Assembly: GCF_001643235.1 (NCBI RefSeq)
Contig: NZ_LQWY01000036.1
Coordinates: 24,586 to 88,585, forward strand
Direction: 5' to 3'
From: Domibacillus aminovorans
GTDB taxonomy: Bacteria; Bacillota; Bacilli; Bacillales; Domibacillaceae
DNA length: 64,000 nt
Under the pieces are notes generated by a model. It was not told the DNA's origin, did no database searches, and was given only the letters and a program-made list of their open reading frames with translations. Positions 49,321-59,516 of the stretch are shown one piece after another. Position 1 is the stretch's first letter, and every line of letters begins with the position of its first letter. The position numbers were made by a program, and so were the translations under genes.

Positions 49321-50007
49321 ATGATTGGCTGCCTTTGTATACATGGGTTTACAGGAGCGCCATATGAAGTAGAGCCGCTTGTGGATTACTTGCAGCAACA
49401 CACGGACTGGAAATTCGTTGTGCCTCTTTTACCGGGGCATGGCGATACGTTTTCGTTGAAAGATAGTACTTGTACAGACTGGATTGACTGTGCTGAATTA
49501 GCACTTCAAAAACTGTTTGAGGAATGTGAAGAAGTGTATGTGATCGGCTTTTCGATGGGAGGATTAATTGCTGCATATTTGACCGCCCGCTACTCGATTA
49601 GTAAACTTGTGCTGCTCAGCGCGGCAGCGAAATATGTAAATCCGGCGCAAATAAAAGAAGACGTTCGGGAAATGGTGCAGGATTTGCGCAAAAAGCAGCT
49701 TCATGAAAATGAATTATTTTTGCGTTATCGGGAAAAACTGATTATAACGCCGCCGGCCGCCGCGCGTCAGTTTCAAAAAGTAGTACGTATCGCCCGCCCA
49801 GAATTAAAGAAGATTACAGTACCAGTATTTATTGCCCAAGGAACAGAAGACGGTATTGTTCCGGTCACAAGTGCAGAATATATTTACAAGCGCCTTTCAT
49901 CAGCTGAGCGGCACCTTTATTACTCTCCAAAAGCGAAGCATTTAATTTGTCATACAGGAAGTAAAAAAGAACTTTTTGAGAAGGTATTTACTTTTTTGTG
50001 CAAGTAA
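49321..50007 (+). CDS. Alpha/beta hydrolase, carboxylesterase/lipase type
   Basis: 228 residues. CIHGFTGAPYEVEPLVDYL forms the oxyanion loop, GFSMGGLIAAYLTAR the nucleophile elbow (Ser in GFSMG), VFIAQGTEDGIVP the acidic region and HLYYSPKAKHLICH the His region. Similar to Geobacillus Est30-type carboxylesterases. The substrate is an unknown carboxyl ester. AAAGCGGTGAGCAGTC before ATG 49321. It follows murF closely in the operon. Confidence 0.85.
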   Translation: MIGCLCIHGFTGAPYEVEPLVDYLQQHTDWKFVVPLLPGHGDTFSLKDSTCTDWIDCAELALQKLFEECEEVYVIGFSMGGLIAAYLTARYSISKLVLLSAAAKYVNPAQIKEDVREMVQDLRKKQLHENELFLRYREKLIITPPAAARQFQKVVRIARPELKKITVPVFIAQGTEDGIVPVTSAEYIYKRLSSAERHLYYSPKAKHLICHTGSKKELFEKVFTFLCK

Positions 50008-50029
50008 CGTAGAGTTATAAAAATGCGCA

Positions 50030-50058
50030 TTGAAAATTCGGACGTGGAATGATAAGAT
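50030..50058 (+). promoter_or_regulatory. Sigma-A promoter of cshA
   Basis: TTGAAA (50030-50035), 17-base spacer, TAAGAT (50053-50058), giving an 80-base leader before the TTG start. Confidence 0.65.
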
Positions 50059-50142
50059 ACAATAGACATGTTGCTCTTCGCATGAACGTAGAAGGGTATT
50101 TTTTGTGCGGACAGCAGTTTAACATAGAAGGAGAAGAAACTA

Positions 50143-51630
50143 TTGACGAAATTTAAAGATTTAAACTTAAGCGCTGAGACGCTAAGAGCTATTGACAAAA
50201 TGGGCTTTGAAGAAGCGACACCAATTCAGGCGGATACAATTCCATTAGGCCTTGCAGGAAAAGATATTATCGGACAGGCGCAAACGGGTACGGGTAAAAC
50301 GACTGCTTTTGGTGTACCAATGGTTGAAAAAATCGATACGAAAAACGATTCAATCCAAGGTCTTATTATTGCGCCGACACGTGAGCTGGCAATTCAAGTA
50401 TCAGAAGAACTTTACAAAATCGGCAGCGGAAAACGTGCACGTGTATTAGCTGTATATGGTGGACAGGACATTCAACGGCAGATCCGTGCATTAAAACAAC
50501 GTCCACACATTATCGTTGGTACACCAGGACGTATTTTAGATCATATTAATCGCCGTACATTGAAACTTGAAAATATTCAGACGCTTGTTCTTGATGAAGC
50601 AGATGAAATGTTGAACATGGGCTTCATTCAAGACATCGAATCCATTCTTTCAAATGTTCCCGAAGAACGTCAAACGCTTCTATTCTCGGCAACAATGCCA
50701 GGACCAATCCGAGCGATTGCAGAACGTTTCATGAAAGATCCAGAAATGATCCGTATTAAAGCGAAGGAAATGACGGTTTCAAATATCGATCAATATTTCG
50801 TGAAAGTGCAGCAACGCGATAAATTTGACATTCTTTCTCGTTTAATGGACGTTCAAACACCTGAGCTAGCGATCATCTTTGGCCGTACAAAACGCCGCGT
50901 AGATGAGCTTTCAAATGCACTTAGCCTTCGCGGTTACCAGGCAGAAGGAATTCACGGTGACTTAACACAGGCGAAACGTCTAACTGTGTTAAACCGCTTT
51001 AAATCCGGGAAAATCGATGTACTTGTCGCAACCGATGTTGCAGCACGCGGTCTGGATATTTCAGGCGTCACGCACGTTTATAACTATGACATTCCACAGG
51101 ATCCGGAAAGCTATGTTCACCGTATTGGCCGTACAGGTCGTGCCGGTAAAGAAGGGATGGCGATTACATTCGTTGATCCGCGTGAAATGAGCTATCTTCG
51201 TGAAGTGGAACGTACAACGAAAAAACGTATGACGCCAATGGAAGCTCCAACGTGGGACGATGCACTCAGCGGTCAGCAGCAAGCAGCTGTAACGGAGCTT
51301 GAAACAACGATTACAAAAAATGAATTGACAGAATATCGTACATTTGCAAAAAATTTGCTTGATCAATACAGCCCTGAAGATATCGTGGCAGCTGCTGTAA
51401 AATTGATCACAAAAGAGCCGGACCGTACACCGGTTCACATTACAAATGAATCTTCACTTCCGCAAAAACGTGATAATTTCCGCAGCAAGAATTCTGGCGG
51501 CGGCTATCGTAAATCAGGCAGCGGCGGTGGTGGTCGTCAAGGCGGCGGACGTTCTTATGGAAACCGTGACCGCAAAGGCGGTTCGGGTGGATCAGGCGGC
51601 GGCGGACGTCGTAAATATTCTTCAAATTAA
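50143..51630 (+). CDS. cshA: DEAD-box ATP-dependent RNA helicase CshA
   Basis: 495 residues from TTG 50143 (GAAGGAGAAGAAAC). Q motif [11 protein letters not shown], Walker [26 protein letters not shown] in [34 protein letters not shown] are all present. The C-terminus is a Gly/Arg/Ser-rich RNA-binding tail ([20 protein letters not shown]). CshA works in the RNA degradosome, ribosome assembly and cold adaptation. The same neighbourhood (murF upstream, acpS downstream) is found in B. subtilis (ydbR). Confidence 0.94.
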   Translation: MTKFKDLNLSAETLRAIDKMGFEEATPIQADTIPLGLAGKDIIGQAQTGTGKTTAFGVPMVEKIDTKNDSIQGLIIAPTRELAIQVSEELYKIGSGKRARVLAVYGGQDIQRQIRALKQRPHIIVGTPGRILDHINRRTLKLENIQTLVLDEADEMLNMGFIQDIESILSNVPEERQTLLFSATMPGPIRAIAERFMKDPEMIRIKAKEMTVSNIDQYFVKVQQRDKFDILSRLMDVQTPELAIIFGRTKRRVDELSNALSLRGYQAEGIHGDLTQAKRLTVLNRFKSGKIDVLVATDVAARGLDISGVTHVYNYDIPQDPESYVHRIGRTGRAGKEGMAITFVDPREMSYLREVERTTKKRMTPMEAPTWDDALSGQQQAAVTELETTITKNELTEYRTFAKNLLDQYSPEDIVAAAVKLITKEPDRTPVHITNESSLPQKRDNFRSKNSGGGYRKSGSGGGGRQGGGRSYGNRDRKGGSGGSGGGGRRKYSSN

Positions 51631-51637
51631 TAAGAAA

Positions 51638-51674
51638 TGAGCCGTTCCGGTCTATACTGGAATGGCTTTTTTTT
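51638..51674 (+). terminator. Terminator of cshA
   Basis: GCCGTTCC (51641-51648)/GGAATGGC (51659-51666), then TTTTTTTT. Confidence 0.85.
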
Positions 51675-51692
51675 GAGAGGAATGTGAACTGG

Positions 51693-52040
51693 ATGATAAA
51701 AGGAATTGGCATGGATATTGTGGAGATTGATCGGATTCGCCGTTTGATCGAGCGGCAGCCCAAGTTTATTGAACGTATTTTAACACCGCAGGAACTGACG
51801 TTTTTTCACGATAAAAACGGAAGCCGTCAGTGGGAATACGCAGCCGGCCGATTTGCAGTGAAAGAAGCTTTTTCAAAAGCAGAAGGAACAGGCATTGGTG
51901 AGCATTTATCATTTCAAGATATTGAAATCAGTTCAGACGATAAGGGACGACCGATCTTAATTCGTCCTTATTCAGAAGGTGTACATATCACAATTACACA
52001 TAGCCGTGAATATGCGGCAGCAGTTGTTGTGATCGAATGA
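51693..52040 (+). CDS. acpS: Holo-[acyl-carrier-protein] synthase
   Basis: 115 residues from ATG 51693; GTG 51684 also lies in frame but too near the GAGAGG site. GIGMDIVEIDRIRR has the metal-binding Asp, and AAGRFAVKEAFSKAEGTGIG is the AcpS signature. AcpS transfers 4'-phosphopantetheine from CoA to ACP. Same place as ydcB in B. subtilis. Confidence 0.93.
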   Translation: MIKGIGMDIVEIDRIRRLIERQPKFIERILTPQELTFFHDKNGSRQWEYAAGRFAVKEAFSKAEGTGIGEHLSFQDIEISSDDKGRPILIRPYSEGVHITITHSREYAAAVVVIE

Positions 52041-52088
52041 ATATTGCCCTAAACATCCTCATATAGTGCTTATGAGAGGGGTGCGGCA

Positions 52089-53057
52089 ATGAAAAAGTGG
52101 ATTGGCTTACTAGCAATCGTTTTACTCCTGGTATCTGCCTGCGGAGCGCCGACGAAAGAAGATGTTGTGACGGAGATTAACGAAAAAGCAAAAAACGCTG
52201 CCGGATATAAAGCGAAAGCCGTACTTGAAATTCAAGCCGGCAAAGAAAAACAAAGCTATAACGTAGACATCTGGAATAAGCAGCACACGTATTACCGCGT
52301 TCATCTTGCTTCTGTTACTAATAAGCATAGTCAGACGATTTTAAAAAACAAATCAGGCATTTACGTTATGACACCTTCACTTGGTAAAAGTTTTAAGTAT
52401 GATAATAATTGGCCGGAAAACAGCAGTCAGTCTTACTTATTTGAATCACTCGCTGCAGATATACAGGCAGATGGAGAAGCGACATTTAAAGAAACAGCCA
52501 AGCATTATGTATTTGAAACGAAAACACGCTACACAAATAGTAAGATTCTGCCGCGTCAGCAAATAACATTCAATAAAGATGATTTGACACCAGTGATGGT
52601 CAAAGTGATGGACAAACAGGAAAAACCCGTCATTACTGTTATTTTTAAAAATATGGATTTAAATCCAACATTTTCAAAAAAGGACTTTGAGCGGAAGGAA
52701 ACGACAACAAAAGAAACAGCAGGTTCGGTGGAAGAAGAATTCACTGTTCATTATCCAGTCGCTATAACGGATTCCACGCTGATTGATGAAACGAAAATAG
52801 GGGATAGAGTCGTGTTAACATATGGAGGAGACAAGCCATTTACACTTATTCAAAAAAGAGCATCCGCCTTAAATGGACAAAGTGTCGTTTCTGCATCAGG
52901 TAACATGACGGATATGGGATTTGCAGCCGGTGAATCAGCAGAAGGATCGTTAACCTGGGTATATAATGATGTTGAATTTATGATGGCATCCGACGTGATG
53001 ACGAAAGGTGAGATGGAATATACGGCAGCTTCCATGCAGCCGGGTGCAGTAAAGTAA
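52089..53057 (+). CDS. LolA-like outer-membrane-lipoprotein-carrier fold lipoprotein (YdcC type)
   Basis: 322 residues. Signal WIGLLAIVLLLVSACG with a lipobox (VSAC). The body is a LolA-like beta sheet (YNVDIWNKQHTYYRVHLA, KSGIYVMTPSLGKSFKYD, LPRQQITFNKDDLTPVMVKV), and the C-terminal third adds another domain. B. subtilis YdcC, between acpS and alr, is the orthologue by position and is connected to sporulation/germination. It sits on the outer side of the membrane. Confidence 0.88.
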   Translation: MKKWIGLLAIVLLLVSACGAPTKEDVVTEINEKAKNAAGYKAKAVLEIQAGKEKQSYNVDIWNKQHTYYRVHLASVTNKHSQTILKNKSGIYVMTPSLGKSFKYDNNWPENSSQSYLFESLAADIQADGEATFKETAKHYVFETKTRYTNSKILPRQQITFNKDDLTPVMVKVMDKQEKPVITVIFKNMDLNPTFSKKDFERKETTTKETAGSVEEEFTVHYPVAITDSTLIDETKIGDRVVLTYGGDKPFTLIQKRASALNGQSVVSASGNMTDMGFAAGESAEGSLTWVYNDVEFMMASDVMTKGEMEYTAASMQPGAVK

Positions 53058-53059
53058 AG

Positions 53060-53092
53060 GACGGCGGTCATAGTTTACCGCCGCTTTTTTTG
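53060..53092 (+). terminator. Terminator before alr
   Basis: CGGCGGT (53062-53068)/ACCGCCG (53077-53083), then CTTTTTTTG. Confidence 0.88.
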
Positions 53093-53147
53093 CGTGTAAA
53101 ATAGAAGTGCAAGTATCATGACTTTGACAAAATAGGATGTGAGGAAG

Positions 53148-54287
53148 ATGGATTATTATCGCGATACATGGGCGGAAATAAATCTTGACGCAATAAAGTG
53201 GAACGTCGCAAAAACAATTCAACATTTAGCAGATTCAATGACAATGTTTGCTGTTGTAAAAGCGAATGCGTATGGCCATGGCAACGTGCAGGTAGCAAAG
53301 GCTGCGCTTCGTGCAGGGGCAAAAGGGCTGGCGGTTGCTTTTTTAGATGAAGCATTGTCACTAAGAAAAGCAGGCATTACAGCACCGATCCTCGTTCTCG
53401 GTGCCAGTCGTCCTAATACTGCGGGTATTGCAGCAACACATAATATTTCTTTAACCGTTCATGAAAAAGAATGGCTGACTCATGTGCATATGGAAAAAGG
53501 TCAAACGCTGCGCGTACATATTAAATGTGATACAGGAATGGGCCGGATTGGTGTGAAAACGATAGATGAATTGCAGTCGATCATCGATAAACTGAATCAA
53601 TCTGAATCATATGTATTCGAAGGTATATTCACTCATTTTGCGACGGCAGATGAAGTACATACAGCTTATTTTGAAAAGCAACTTCAGACTTTTCAAGAGC
53701 TTGTTTCATCTATTTCAGAAAAACCGCGCTATATTCATTGTGCAAACAGCGCTGCAACACTTCGTTTTCAAGGTGCTGGTGTCAATACAGTACGATTTGG
53801 TATTTCGATGTACGGACTGACGCCATCTCTTGAGATTCAATCATTACTACCTTTTGAGTTGAAGCCGGCTTTTTCTTTGCATACGAAACTTATCCATGTG
53901 AAACAAATGCATGAGGGGGAGAAAGTCAGCTATGGAGCGACGTACGAAGCGTCAGAAGGAGAGTGGATCGGTACATTGCCGATTGGATATGCCGATGGAT
54001 GGATTCGCAAGCTGAGCGGGCAGGAAGTGCTCGTTGATGGCAAGCGGACACCGATTGTTGGCCGAATCTGTATGGATCAGTGTATGATTCGCCTTCCGCA
54101 AGAATATTCTTGTGGTACGGAAGTTACGCTTATTGGTCGCCAAGGTGATGATGAAATAACAATGGATGAAGTGGCAAGAAAACTCGAGACGATCAATTAC
54201 GAAGTTCCGTGTGTCATCACCGCGCGTGTTCCACGTGTCTATAAGGAGAATGGACAAGTCGTTCATGTATCTAATCCGTTGTTGTAA
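53148..54287 (+). CDS. alr: Alanine racemase
   Basis: 379 residues from ATG 53148 (GTG 53139 is in frame but the AGGATGTG site favours ATG). [11 protein letters not shown] carries the PLP lysine, [25 protein letters not shown] and VSYGATYEA the catalytic tyrosine, [13 protein letters not shown] the C-terminal active-site loop. It makes D-alanine for peptidoglycan, feeding Ddl in this window. Same order alr-ndoAI-ndoA as in B. subtilis. Confidence 0.94.
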   Translation: MDYYRDTWAEINLDAIKWNVAKTIQHLADSMTMFAVVKANAYGHGNVQVAKAALRAGAKGLAVAFLDEALSLRKAGITAPILVLGASRPNTAGIAATHNISLTVHEKEWLTHVHMEKGQTLRVHIKCDTGMGRIGVKTIDELQSIIDKLNQSESYVFEGIFTHFATADEVHTAYFEKQLQTFQELVSSISEKPRYIHCANSAATLRFQGAGVNTVRFGISMYGLTPSLEIQSLLPFELKPAFSLHTKLIHVKQMHEGEKVSYGATYEASEGEWIGTLPIGYADGWIRKLSGQEVLVDGKRTPIVGRICMDQCMIRLPQEYSCGTEVTLIGRQGDDEITMDEVARKLETINYEVPCVITARVPRVYKENGQVVHVSNPLL

Positions 54288-54424
54288 TCAGTGTGGGCTA
54301 CTCCTTATTCACTGTTATACAATATTTTTCAATTGCCTCTTCCATCCTAGAACATGCAATGGTATGATGTCTATGACAGTAACAAAAAAAGAGACGTGTG
54401 TAGTGATTGGTGGAGGTGTAGTTC

Positions 54425-54706
54425 TTGTCTGAATCCAGTACGACGACAGATGTGTTAGTAAACTTGCCCAAGCAGTTTGTAAATGAACTTGACTGTTTTG
54501 CGGAGCAGGAAGAAATTAGCCGGAGTGAATTTATTTATCGAGCTACAAAAATGTATTTGCGTGAACGAAAAAAGCGTCATATTCGTGAATCTATGCGCCG
54601 CGGATACATGGAAATGGCGAAAATCAACCTTGCTATTGCTTCTGAAGCGATGCAGGCTGAATATGAGGCAGGCAACACAGTCGAACGTTTAGTAAGTGGA
54701 GGATAA
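54425..54706 (+). CDS. ndoAI: Antitoxin of the NdoA (MazF/EndoA) system
   Basis: 93 residues from TTG 54425 (GGTGGAGGTGTAG). Ribbon-helix-helix: [39 protein letters not shown]. The C-terminal tail ([19 protein letters not shown]) binds and neutralizes the toxin. It also represses its own operon in relatives. It lies 5 bases before the toxin gene. Confidence 0.92.
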   Translation: MSESSTTTDVLVNLPKQFVNELDCFAEQEEISRSEFIYRATKMYLRERKKRHIRESMRRGYMEMAKINLAIASEAMQAEYEAGNTVERLVSGG

Positions 54707-54711
54707 ACCGT

Positions 54712-55062
54712 GTGATCGTAAAACGTGGTGACGTATATTTTGCAGACCTGTCTCCTGTTGTCGGTTCCGAACAAGGCGGCGTCCGGCCTGTTCTTGTCGT
54801 CCAGAACGACATCGGGAATCGGTTCAGTCCCACTATTATCGTTGCGGCCATTACAGCTCAGATTCAGAAAGCCAAACTGCCAACGCATGTCGAAATTAAT
54901 GCTGAGCGGTACGGTTTTGAAAGAGATTCCGTCATTTTACTCGAGCAGATCCGGACAATAGATAAGCAGCGGCTGACAGATAAAATAACGCAGCTAGACG
55001 ATGGAATGATGGAGAAAGTGGACGACGCCTTGCAAATTAGTTTAGGTCTTATACAATTTTAA
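54712..55062 (+). CDS. ndoA: MazF-family mRNA interferase NdoA (EndoA)
   Basis: 116 residues from GTG 54712 (GTGGAGG site). [28 protein letters not shown] is the PemK/MazF fold, [22 protein letters not shown] the RNA cleft. It cleaves mRNA at UACAU-type sites in B. subtilis; here the specificity is probably similar but not tested. Its promoter is not clear upstream of ndoAI. A terminator separates it from rsbR. Confidence 0.93.
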   Translation: MIVKRGDVYFADLSPVVGSEQGGVRPVLVVQNDIGNRFSPTIIVAAITAQIQKAKLPTHVEINAERYGFERDSVILLEQIRTIDKQRLTDKITQLDDGMMEKVDDALQISLGLIQF

Positions 55063-55065
55063 TGA

Positions 55066-55100
55066 AGGCATCTACGGGGAAACCGTGGGTGCTTTTTTTT
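55066..55100 (+). terminator. Terminator between ndoA and rsbRA
   Basis: GCATCTACGG (55068-55077)/CCGTGGGTGC (55083-55092) with wobble pairs, then TTTTTTTT. The -10 box TATAAT at 55171-55176 after it probably belongs to rsbRA. Confidence 0.78.
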
Positions 55101-55247
55101 ATGAACCTGAATTTCCTGAATTTTTTGTAATAAGCAGAGGGTTCTGCTTTTTAATTGCTCTTATAACCTTTATAATGAAAATAATGAACGTTTTTGACGA
55201 AACCGCTTGCGATGTGCTGCAACGGAATGATGATTGGAGCGAACTGA

Positions 55248-56075
55248 ATGCGTAAAACAATTTATCAATATGTATATTCTCATAACGATGAGATTTTAAA
55301 TGAATGGATTGAACTTATGCGCAAAGAAGCAGACGAACGGGCTATTCAGACAATGTCCGATCATATGTTTATTAAAACAAGTGCGGAATTTGTTGAGCTA
55401 GTCATGTCGAATTTTTCAGAATCTGTAGAAGCATTTCATGATCGAGCTATCGAATTCTCAGAAAAAATTGTCCGGCTAGGCTGGCCGCTGACGATGATGA
55501 CAGATGGTTTGCGGGTGTTTGGACAAATTGTTGAAGATAGAATGAAAAAAGAAGGAAACATTGATCATAACAGCTATGTCGAATTTGCTGCTGAAATTAA
55601 CAACTGGATGTTCCCCATGTATAAAACGATTACACAAGCCTACACAACATCATGGGAGCGGACCGTTTCTCTTCAAAAAATTGCGCTTCAGGAATTGACT
55701 GCACCCCTTATTCCGGTTTTTGATAAGATTTCGGTTATGCCGCTTATCGGAACGATCGATACGGAACGGGCAAAGCAAATTATGGAAAATTTACTTGAAG
55801 GAGTTGTCAATCATCGGGCGGAAGTCGTTTTAATCGATATTACAGGTGTACCAGTTGTCGATACAATGGTCGCGCATCATATTATTCAAGCAGCAGAAGC
55901 GGTCCGTCTCGTCGGTGCGAAATGTACGATTGTCGGCATTCGTCCCGAAATTGCCCAGACGATCGTCAATTTAGGCATTAATCTGGAAGATGTGACAACG
56001 ACGAGTACACTGAAAAAAGGTGTCGAGCAGGCGCTAACGCTCACGTCAAGGAAAATTGTGGAGGTGCAAGAATGA
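55248..56075 (+). CDS. rsbRA: Stressosome sensor protein RsbRA
   Basis: 275 residues. N-terminal non-heme globin-like helical domain (residues 1-140) and C-terminal STAS domain ([59 protein letters not shown]). The conserved phosphorylation Thr is in ITGVPVVDT and the second in [14 protein letters not shown] [11 protein letters not shown]. RsbR and RsbS form the stressosome that holds RsbT. Overlaps rsbS by 4 bases. Confidence 0.94.
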   Translation: MRKTIYQYVYSHNDEILNEWIELMRKEADERAIQTMSDHMFIKTSAEFVELVMSNFSESVEAFHDRAIEFSEKIVRLGWPLTMMTDGLRVFGQIVEDRMKKEGNIDHNSYVEFAAEINNWMFPMYKTITQAYTTSWERTVSLQKIALQELTAPLIPVFDKISVMPLIGTIDTERAKQIMENLLEGVVNHRAEVVLIDITGVPVVDTMVAHHIIQAAEAVRLVGAKCTIVGIRPEIAQTIVNLGINLEDVTTTSTLKKGVEQALTLTSRKIVEVQE

Positions 56076-56434
56076 ACATGAGAATTCCGATTTTAAAACT
56101 GCATGACTGTTTACTCGTTTCGATTCAATGGGAACTTGATGATCAGACGGCGCTTCAATTTCAGGAAGACCTTCTTCATAAAATTCATGAAACGAGTGCA
56201 CGCGGCGTTGTTATCGATTTTACATCTATTGATTTTATAGATTCTTTCATTGCGAAAGTGCTTGGTGATGTGATTAGTATGTCAAAGTTGATGGGCGCGA
56301 AAGTGGTCATTACTGGTATTCAGCCAGCTGTTGCAATTACATTGATTGAACTTGGTATTCACTTAGAGGGAGTTATGACTGCACTGGATCTCGAAAAAGG
56401 TTTGGAGAAACTTCAACGGGAACTGGGGGACTGA
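56072..56434 (+). CDS. rsbS: Stressosome scaffold RsbS
   Basis: 120 residues, single STAS domain. [20 protein letters not shown] contains the Ser phosphorylated by RsbT, and [18 protein letters not shown] the second strand-helix. It binds RsbR in the stressosome and controls RsbT. Starts 4 bases inside rsbRA and is followed after one base by rsbT. Confidence 0.93.
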   Translation: MNMRIPILKLHDCLLVSIQWELDDQTALQFQEDLLHKIHETSARGVVIDFTSIDFIDSFIAKVLGDVISMSKLMGAKVVITGIQPAVAITLIELGIHLEGVMTALDLEKGLEKLQRELGD

Positions 56435-56435
56435 A

Positions 56436-56834
56436 ATGATGGACTCTAGTGTTAAAATAATAAATGAATGGGATATCGTAGCGGCGAGACAGCTTGGTAG
56501 AAATGTCGCAAAAGAGCTTGGCTTTGGTATCGTGGATCAGGCCCGTATCACGACTGCGATCAGCGAATTGGCGCGTAACATTTATTTATACGCAGGCCAG
56601 GGGGAAATTATCATAGAAAAGGTAGAGAATGGAGCAAAGAAAGGAATGACGATCATTTCACGCGACGCAGGACCGGGCATTTCCGATCTTCGCAAAGTAA
56701 TGGAAGATGGATTTTCGACTTCTGGTGGACTTGGCGCAGGGCTGCCGGGCGTTAAGCGGCTGATGGATGAATTTTCAATCGAATCCACTCTAGGAGAAGG
56801 TACCCTTATTCAGTCGGTGAAGTGGCTCAGGTAG
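56436..56834 (+). CDS. rsbT: Serine/threonine kinase RsbT
   Basis: 132 residues from ATG 56436 (ATG 56439 is possible). GHKL ATPase fold: ARITTAISELARNIYLYAG (N box), ISRDAGPGISDL (G1) and GLGAGLPGVKRLMDEF (G2). It phosphorylates RsbS and RsbR and, once free, activates RsbU. The gene lies between rsbS and rsbU with 10-base spacing. Confidence 0.93.
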   Translation: MMDSSVKIINEWDIVAARQLGRNVAKELGFGIVDQARITTAISELARNIYLYAGQGEIIIEKVENGAKKGMTIISRDAGPGISDLRKVMEDGFSTSGGLGAGLPGVKRLMDEFSIESTLGEGTLIQSVKWLR

Positions 56835-56844
56835 GAGGTAAAGG

Positions 56845-57855
56845 ATGAATTTCAGAGACACGATGCTCGATAATTATAAAGAAATATTAAAAACATATAT
56901 TAGCGATCAAACTGAACAGGCACTTTATTTGAGTGAGAAGTTCAGCAGAAAATTGCTTGAATGTAAAGTGTCTCCAGAAGAAATGATCAGTCTCCATAAA
57001 ACATCTATTATGGAGTTGGAGCCTGATCTGCCGGAATCATTGCTTTTATCGCTTGATATTTTGCTTGAAGTGATGATGGCATATGGTCTTGCCTACCGTG
57101 AACATCAAAGTTTACGCACCATTCAGCGGGAATTGATTAATGAAATTGAAGTGGCTGCGAGCATGCAGCAAACCCTTCTTGGTACACAGATTCCTCATCT
57201 TTCTTCTCTGGATATCGGGGCAATCAGTGTGCCGGCTAAGCAGATGAGTGGGGATTACTATCACTTTGTTTCCCACGAAAACGGTGCAATTAGTGTAGCG
57301 ATTGCCGATATTATCGGAAAAGGAATTCCTGCTGCACTTTGCATGTCGATGATTAAATATTCAATGGATAGTATGCCGGATGACAGTCAGGCGCCGGGAG
57401 ACGTGCTGGAGCGCTTGAATCGTGTCGTTGAACAAAATGTAGACCCGACGATGTTTATCACAATGTTTAGCGGGTTATATCATCCTGAAAATCATACGTT
57501 CCATTATTCCTCGGCTGGGCATGAACCAGGCTTTTTTTATAACAGTGAAAAAGGGATATTTGAAGAATTAAAAGCAAAAGGCCTGTTACTTGGTGTTGAT
57601 AAAAAAGCGAAATATAATGAATACGAAAGAAAAGTAGAAGTAGGCGATGTTATTTTGCTCATGTCAGATGGTGTAACAGAATGCCGGACGGAAGATGGAT
57701 TTTTAGAAGTCGATACACTTATTGGCTATATAGAAAAATACATACAGCTCGGTGCTCAGGATATTGCTGATAAAGTTTACAAAGAACTTGAATATTTACA
57801 GGATTTTCAGCTGCGTGATGATTTTACGTTGATTATATTAAAACGAATAGCATAA
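56845..57855 (+). CDS. rsbU: PP2C-type phosphatase RsbU
   Basis: 336 residues. The N-terminal ~85 helical residues bind RsbT. The phosphatase domain begins near residue 115: SVPAKQMSGDYYHFV and ADIIGKGIPAALCMSMI, VILLMSDGVTECRTEDG and the final RDDFTLIILKR. It dephosphorylates RsbV-P. GGAGGTAAAGG before ATG 56845. Confidence 0.94.
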   Translation: MNFRDTMLDNYKEILKTYISDQTEQALYLSEKFSRKLLECKVSPEEMISLHKTSIMELEPDLPESLLLSLDILLEVMMAYGLAYREHQSLRTIQRELINEIEVAASMQQTLLGTQIPHLSSLDIGAISVPAKQMSGDYYHFVSHENGAISVAIADIIGKGIPAALCMSMIKYSMDSMPDDSQAPGDVLERLNRVVEQNVDPTMFITMFSGLYHPENHTFHYSSAGHEPGFFYNSEKGIFEELKAKGLLLGVDKKAKYNEYERKVEVGDVILLMSDGVTECRTEDGFLEVDTLIGYIEKYIQLGAQDIADKVYKELEYLQDFQLRDDFTLIILKRIA

Positions 57856-57860
57856 CAGGG

Positions 57861-57886
57861 GTTTACCATGCAGGTAAGTTGGGTAA
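57861..57886 (+). promoter_or_regulatory. SigB promoter of rsbV-rsbW-sigB-rsbX
   Basis: GTTTAC (57861-57866), 14-base spacer, GGGTAA (57881-57886), directly upstream of rsbV as in B. subtilis; gives SigB positive autoregulation. Confidence 0.85.
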
Positions 57887-57947
57887 AAGGAAGGTATTGA
57901 AAGCATAGAGATATCTAGATATTTTATTAAAAGGTGGTTTAATTTGA

Positions 57948-58277
57948 ATGAACATTTCCATTGACGTACGAGAGCAAGAACTGCAGACAACGATCACACT
58001 TGCAGGTGAAATCGACGCATATACAGCACCGAAACTGCGTGAAACAGCTTTTCCATACACTGAAAAACAATATGCGAATGTCGTGATTGATTTGTCCGGG
58101 GTTTCATATATGGATAGTACAGGTCTTGGTGTATTCGTAGGCCTTTTTAAAAGCTTAAATGCAAATGAAGGAACGTTAAAACTTGTTGGCTTATCAGACC
58201 GTTTAAAACGTCTTTTTGATATAACAGGACTCGCAGACATCATGAATATTAACTCTGTAGCAGAAGGTGGCGTGTAA
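57948..58277 (+). CDS. rsbV: Anti-anti-sigma factor RsbV
   Basis: 109 residues, STAS domain. VVIDLSGVSYMDSTGLGVFV carries the Ser phosphorylated by RsbW. Unphosphorylated RsbV binds RsbW and frees SigB. Overlaps rsbW start (TAATGATG). Confidence 0.95.
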   Translation: MNISIDVREQELQTTITLAGEIDAYTAPKLRETAFPYTEKQYANVVIDLSGVSYMDSTGLGVFVGLFKSLNANEGTLKLVGLSDRLKRLFDITGLADIMNINSVAEGGV

Positions 58278-58744
58278 TGATGGCAGTAGTTGACTACATC
58301 GAAATGAAAATCCCGGCAAAGCCGGAATTCGTCGGAGTCACTCGTTTAACACTGTCTGGGATTGCCAGCCGAATGGGCTTTTCTTACGAGACAATTGAAG
58401 ATTTAAAAATTGCAACGAGTGAAGCGATCACGAATGCTGTCCAGCACGCGTACAAAGGTGAAGAAGGCGAAGTGCTGATCGGTTTTGGCTTATACGATGA
58501 TCATCTCGAAGTCGTTGTTTCCGATAATGGGAAAAGTTTTGATTTTCATAAAACAAAAGAGTCGCTCGGCCCCTATATAGATCATTCTGTAGAATTTTTA
58601 CGTGAGGGAGGATTAGGCCTTTACTTAATCGAAACATTAATGGATGAAGTAAAAGTGCATCAAAATGAAGGGATCACTTTGTTTATGACTAAGTATCTTG
58701 AAGGAGAGCAGGTGGAGATGGATGCAGAAACCGTCTCGACCTAA
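58277..58744 (+). CDS. rsbW: Anti-sigma-B factor / kinase RsbW
   Basis: 155 residues. GHKL kinase: DLKIATSEAITNAVQHAY (N box), VVVSDNGKSFDFH (G1) and EGGLGLYLIETLMDEVKV (G2). It binds SigB or phosphorylates RsbV. ATG 58277 overlaps the rsbV stop by one base, and its 3' end overlaps sigB by 23 bases. Confidence 0.95.
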   Translation: MMAVVDYIEMKIPAKPEFVGVTRLTLSGIASRMGFSYETIEDLKIATSEAITNAVQHAYKGEEGEVLIGFGLYDDHLEVVVSDNGKSFDFHKTKESLGPYIDHSVEFLREGGLGLYLIETLMDEVKVHQNEGITLFMTKYLEGEQVEMDAETVST

Positions 58745-59516
58745 CCAAGCTGCAAAGCTTCAGGCCATAGACTGGATTAAAGCATTTCAGGAAAACGGTG
58801 ATCAAGAAGCACAGGAAAAGCTTGTTAAACATTATCAAGGCCTCGTGGAATCAATCGCACGTAAATATTCAAAAGGCCGCTCCCATCACGAAGATATCGT
58901 TCAAGTAGGCATGATGGGATTACTAGGTGCGATTCGCCGCTACGATGATTCATTTGGCAAAAGCTTTGAAGCGTTTGCGATCCCGACAGTCGTCGGTGAA
59001 ATTAAACGCTTCTTACGTGACAAAACTTGGAGTGTGCATGTTCCGCGCCGGATTAAAGAGCTTGGGCCAAAAATTAAATCGGCAAATGAAGAATTAACAA
59101 CATCGTTGCAGCGTTCGCCGCGTGTCGACGAAATATCGCAATATCTTGATATTTCCGAAGAAGAAGTACTCGAAGCGATGGAGATGGGGAAAAGTTATCA
59201 GGCACTGTCTGTCGACCACTCGATTGAAGCGGACTCGGATGGCAGTACGATTACGCTTCTTGATATTGTGGGAAATCCTGAAGAAGGCTATGAGCGTGTT
59301 GATCAGCGTCTTGTGCTTGAAAAAGTATTGCACGTCTTGTCTGAACGTGAAAAGCAAATCATTCAGTTTACTTATTTGGAAAATTTAAGTCAAAAAGAAG
59401 CCGGTGACAAGTTAGGTATTTCTCAAATGCATGTATCAAGGCTGCAAAGACGGGCTATTAAAAAATTGAAAGAAGCGATTCATGCAGAGGCGTATTCAAC
59501 GGGGCATCTATCTTGA
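58722..59516 (+). CDS. sigB: RNA polymerase sigma factor SigB
   Basis: 264 residues from ATG 58722 (GGTGGAG site; the frame is open to 58698). Region 2 HEDIVQVGMMGLLGAIRRYD and SFEAFAIPTVVGEIKRFLRD, region 3 DKTWSVHVPRRIKELGPKI and region 4 LSQKEAGDKLGISQMHVSRL are all conserved. SigB directs the general stress regulon at GTTTAA-N14-GGGTAT promoters; candidate targets are listed elsewhere in this window. It overlaps rsbW and rsbX. Confidence 0.96.
   Translation: MQKPSRPNQAAKLQAIDWIKAFQENGDQEAQEKLVKHYQGLVESIARKYSKGRSHHEDIVQVGMMGLLGAIRRYDDSFGKSFEAFAIPTVVGEIKRFLRDKTWSVHVPRRIKELGPKIKSANEELTTSLQRSPRVDEISQYLDISEEEVLEAMEMGKSYQALSVDHSIEADSDGSTITLLDIVGNPEEGYERVDQRLVLEKVLHVLSEREKQIIQFTYLENLSQKEAGDKLGISQMHVSRLQRRAIKKLKEAIHAEAYSTGHLS

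Noticed and set aside
54371..54433. Short ORF MSMTVTKKETCVV upstream of ndoAI
   Set aside because: No ribosome site, overlaps the ndoAI start, AT-rich; likely chance.
55171..55190. AAAATAATGAAC upstream of rsbRA, similar to the gentisate island motif
   Set aside because: Only a partial, AT-rich match beyond the -10 box, in an unrelated operon; taken as chance.
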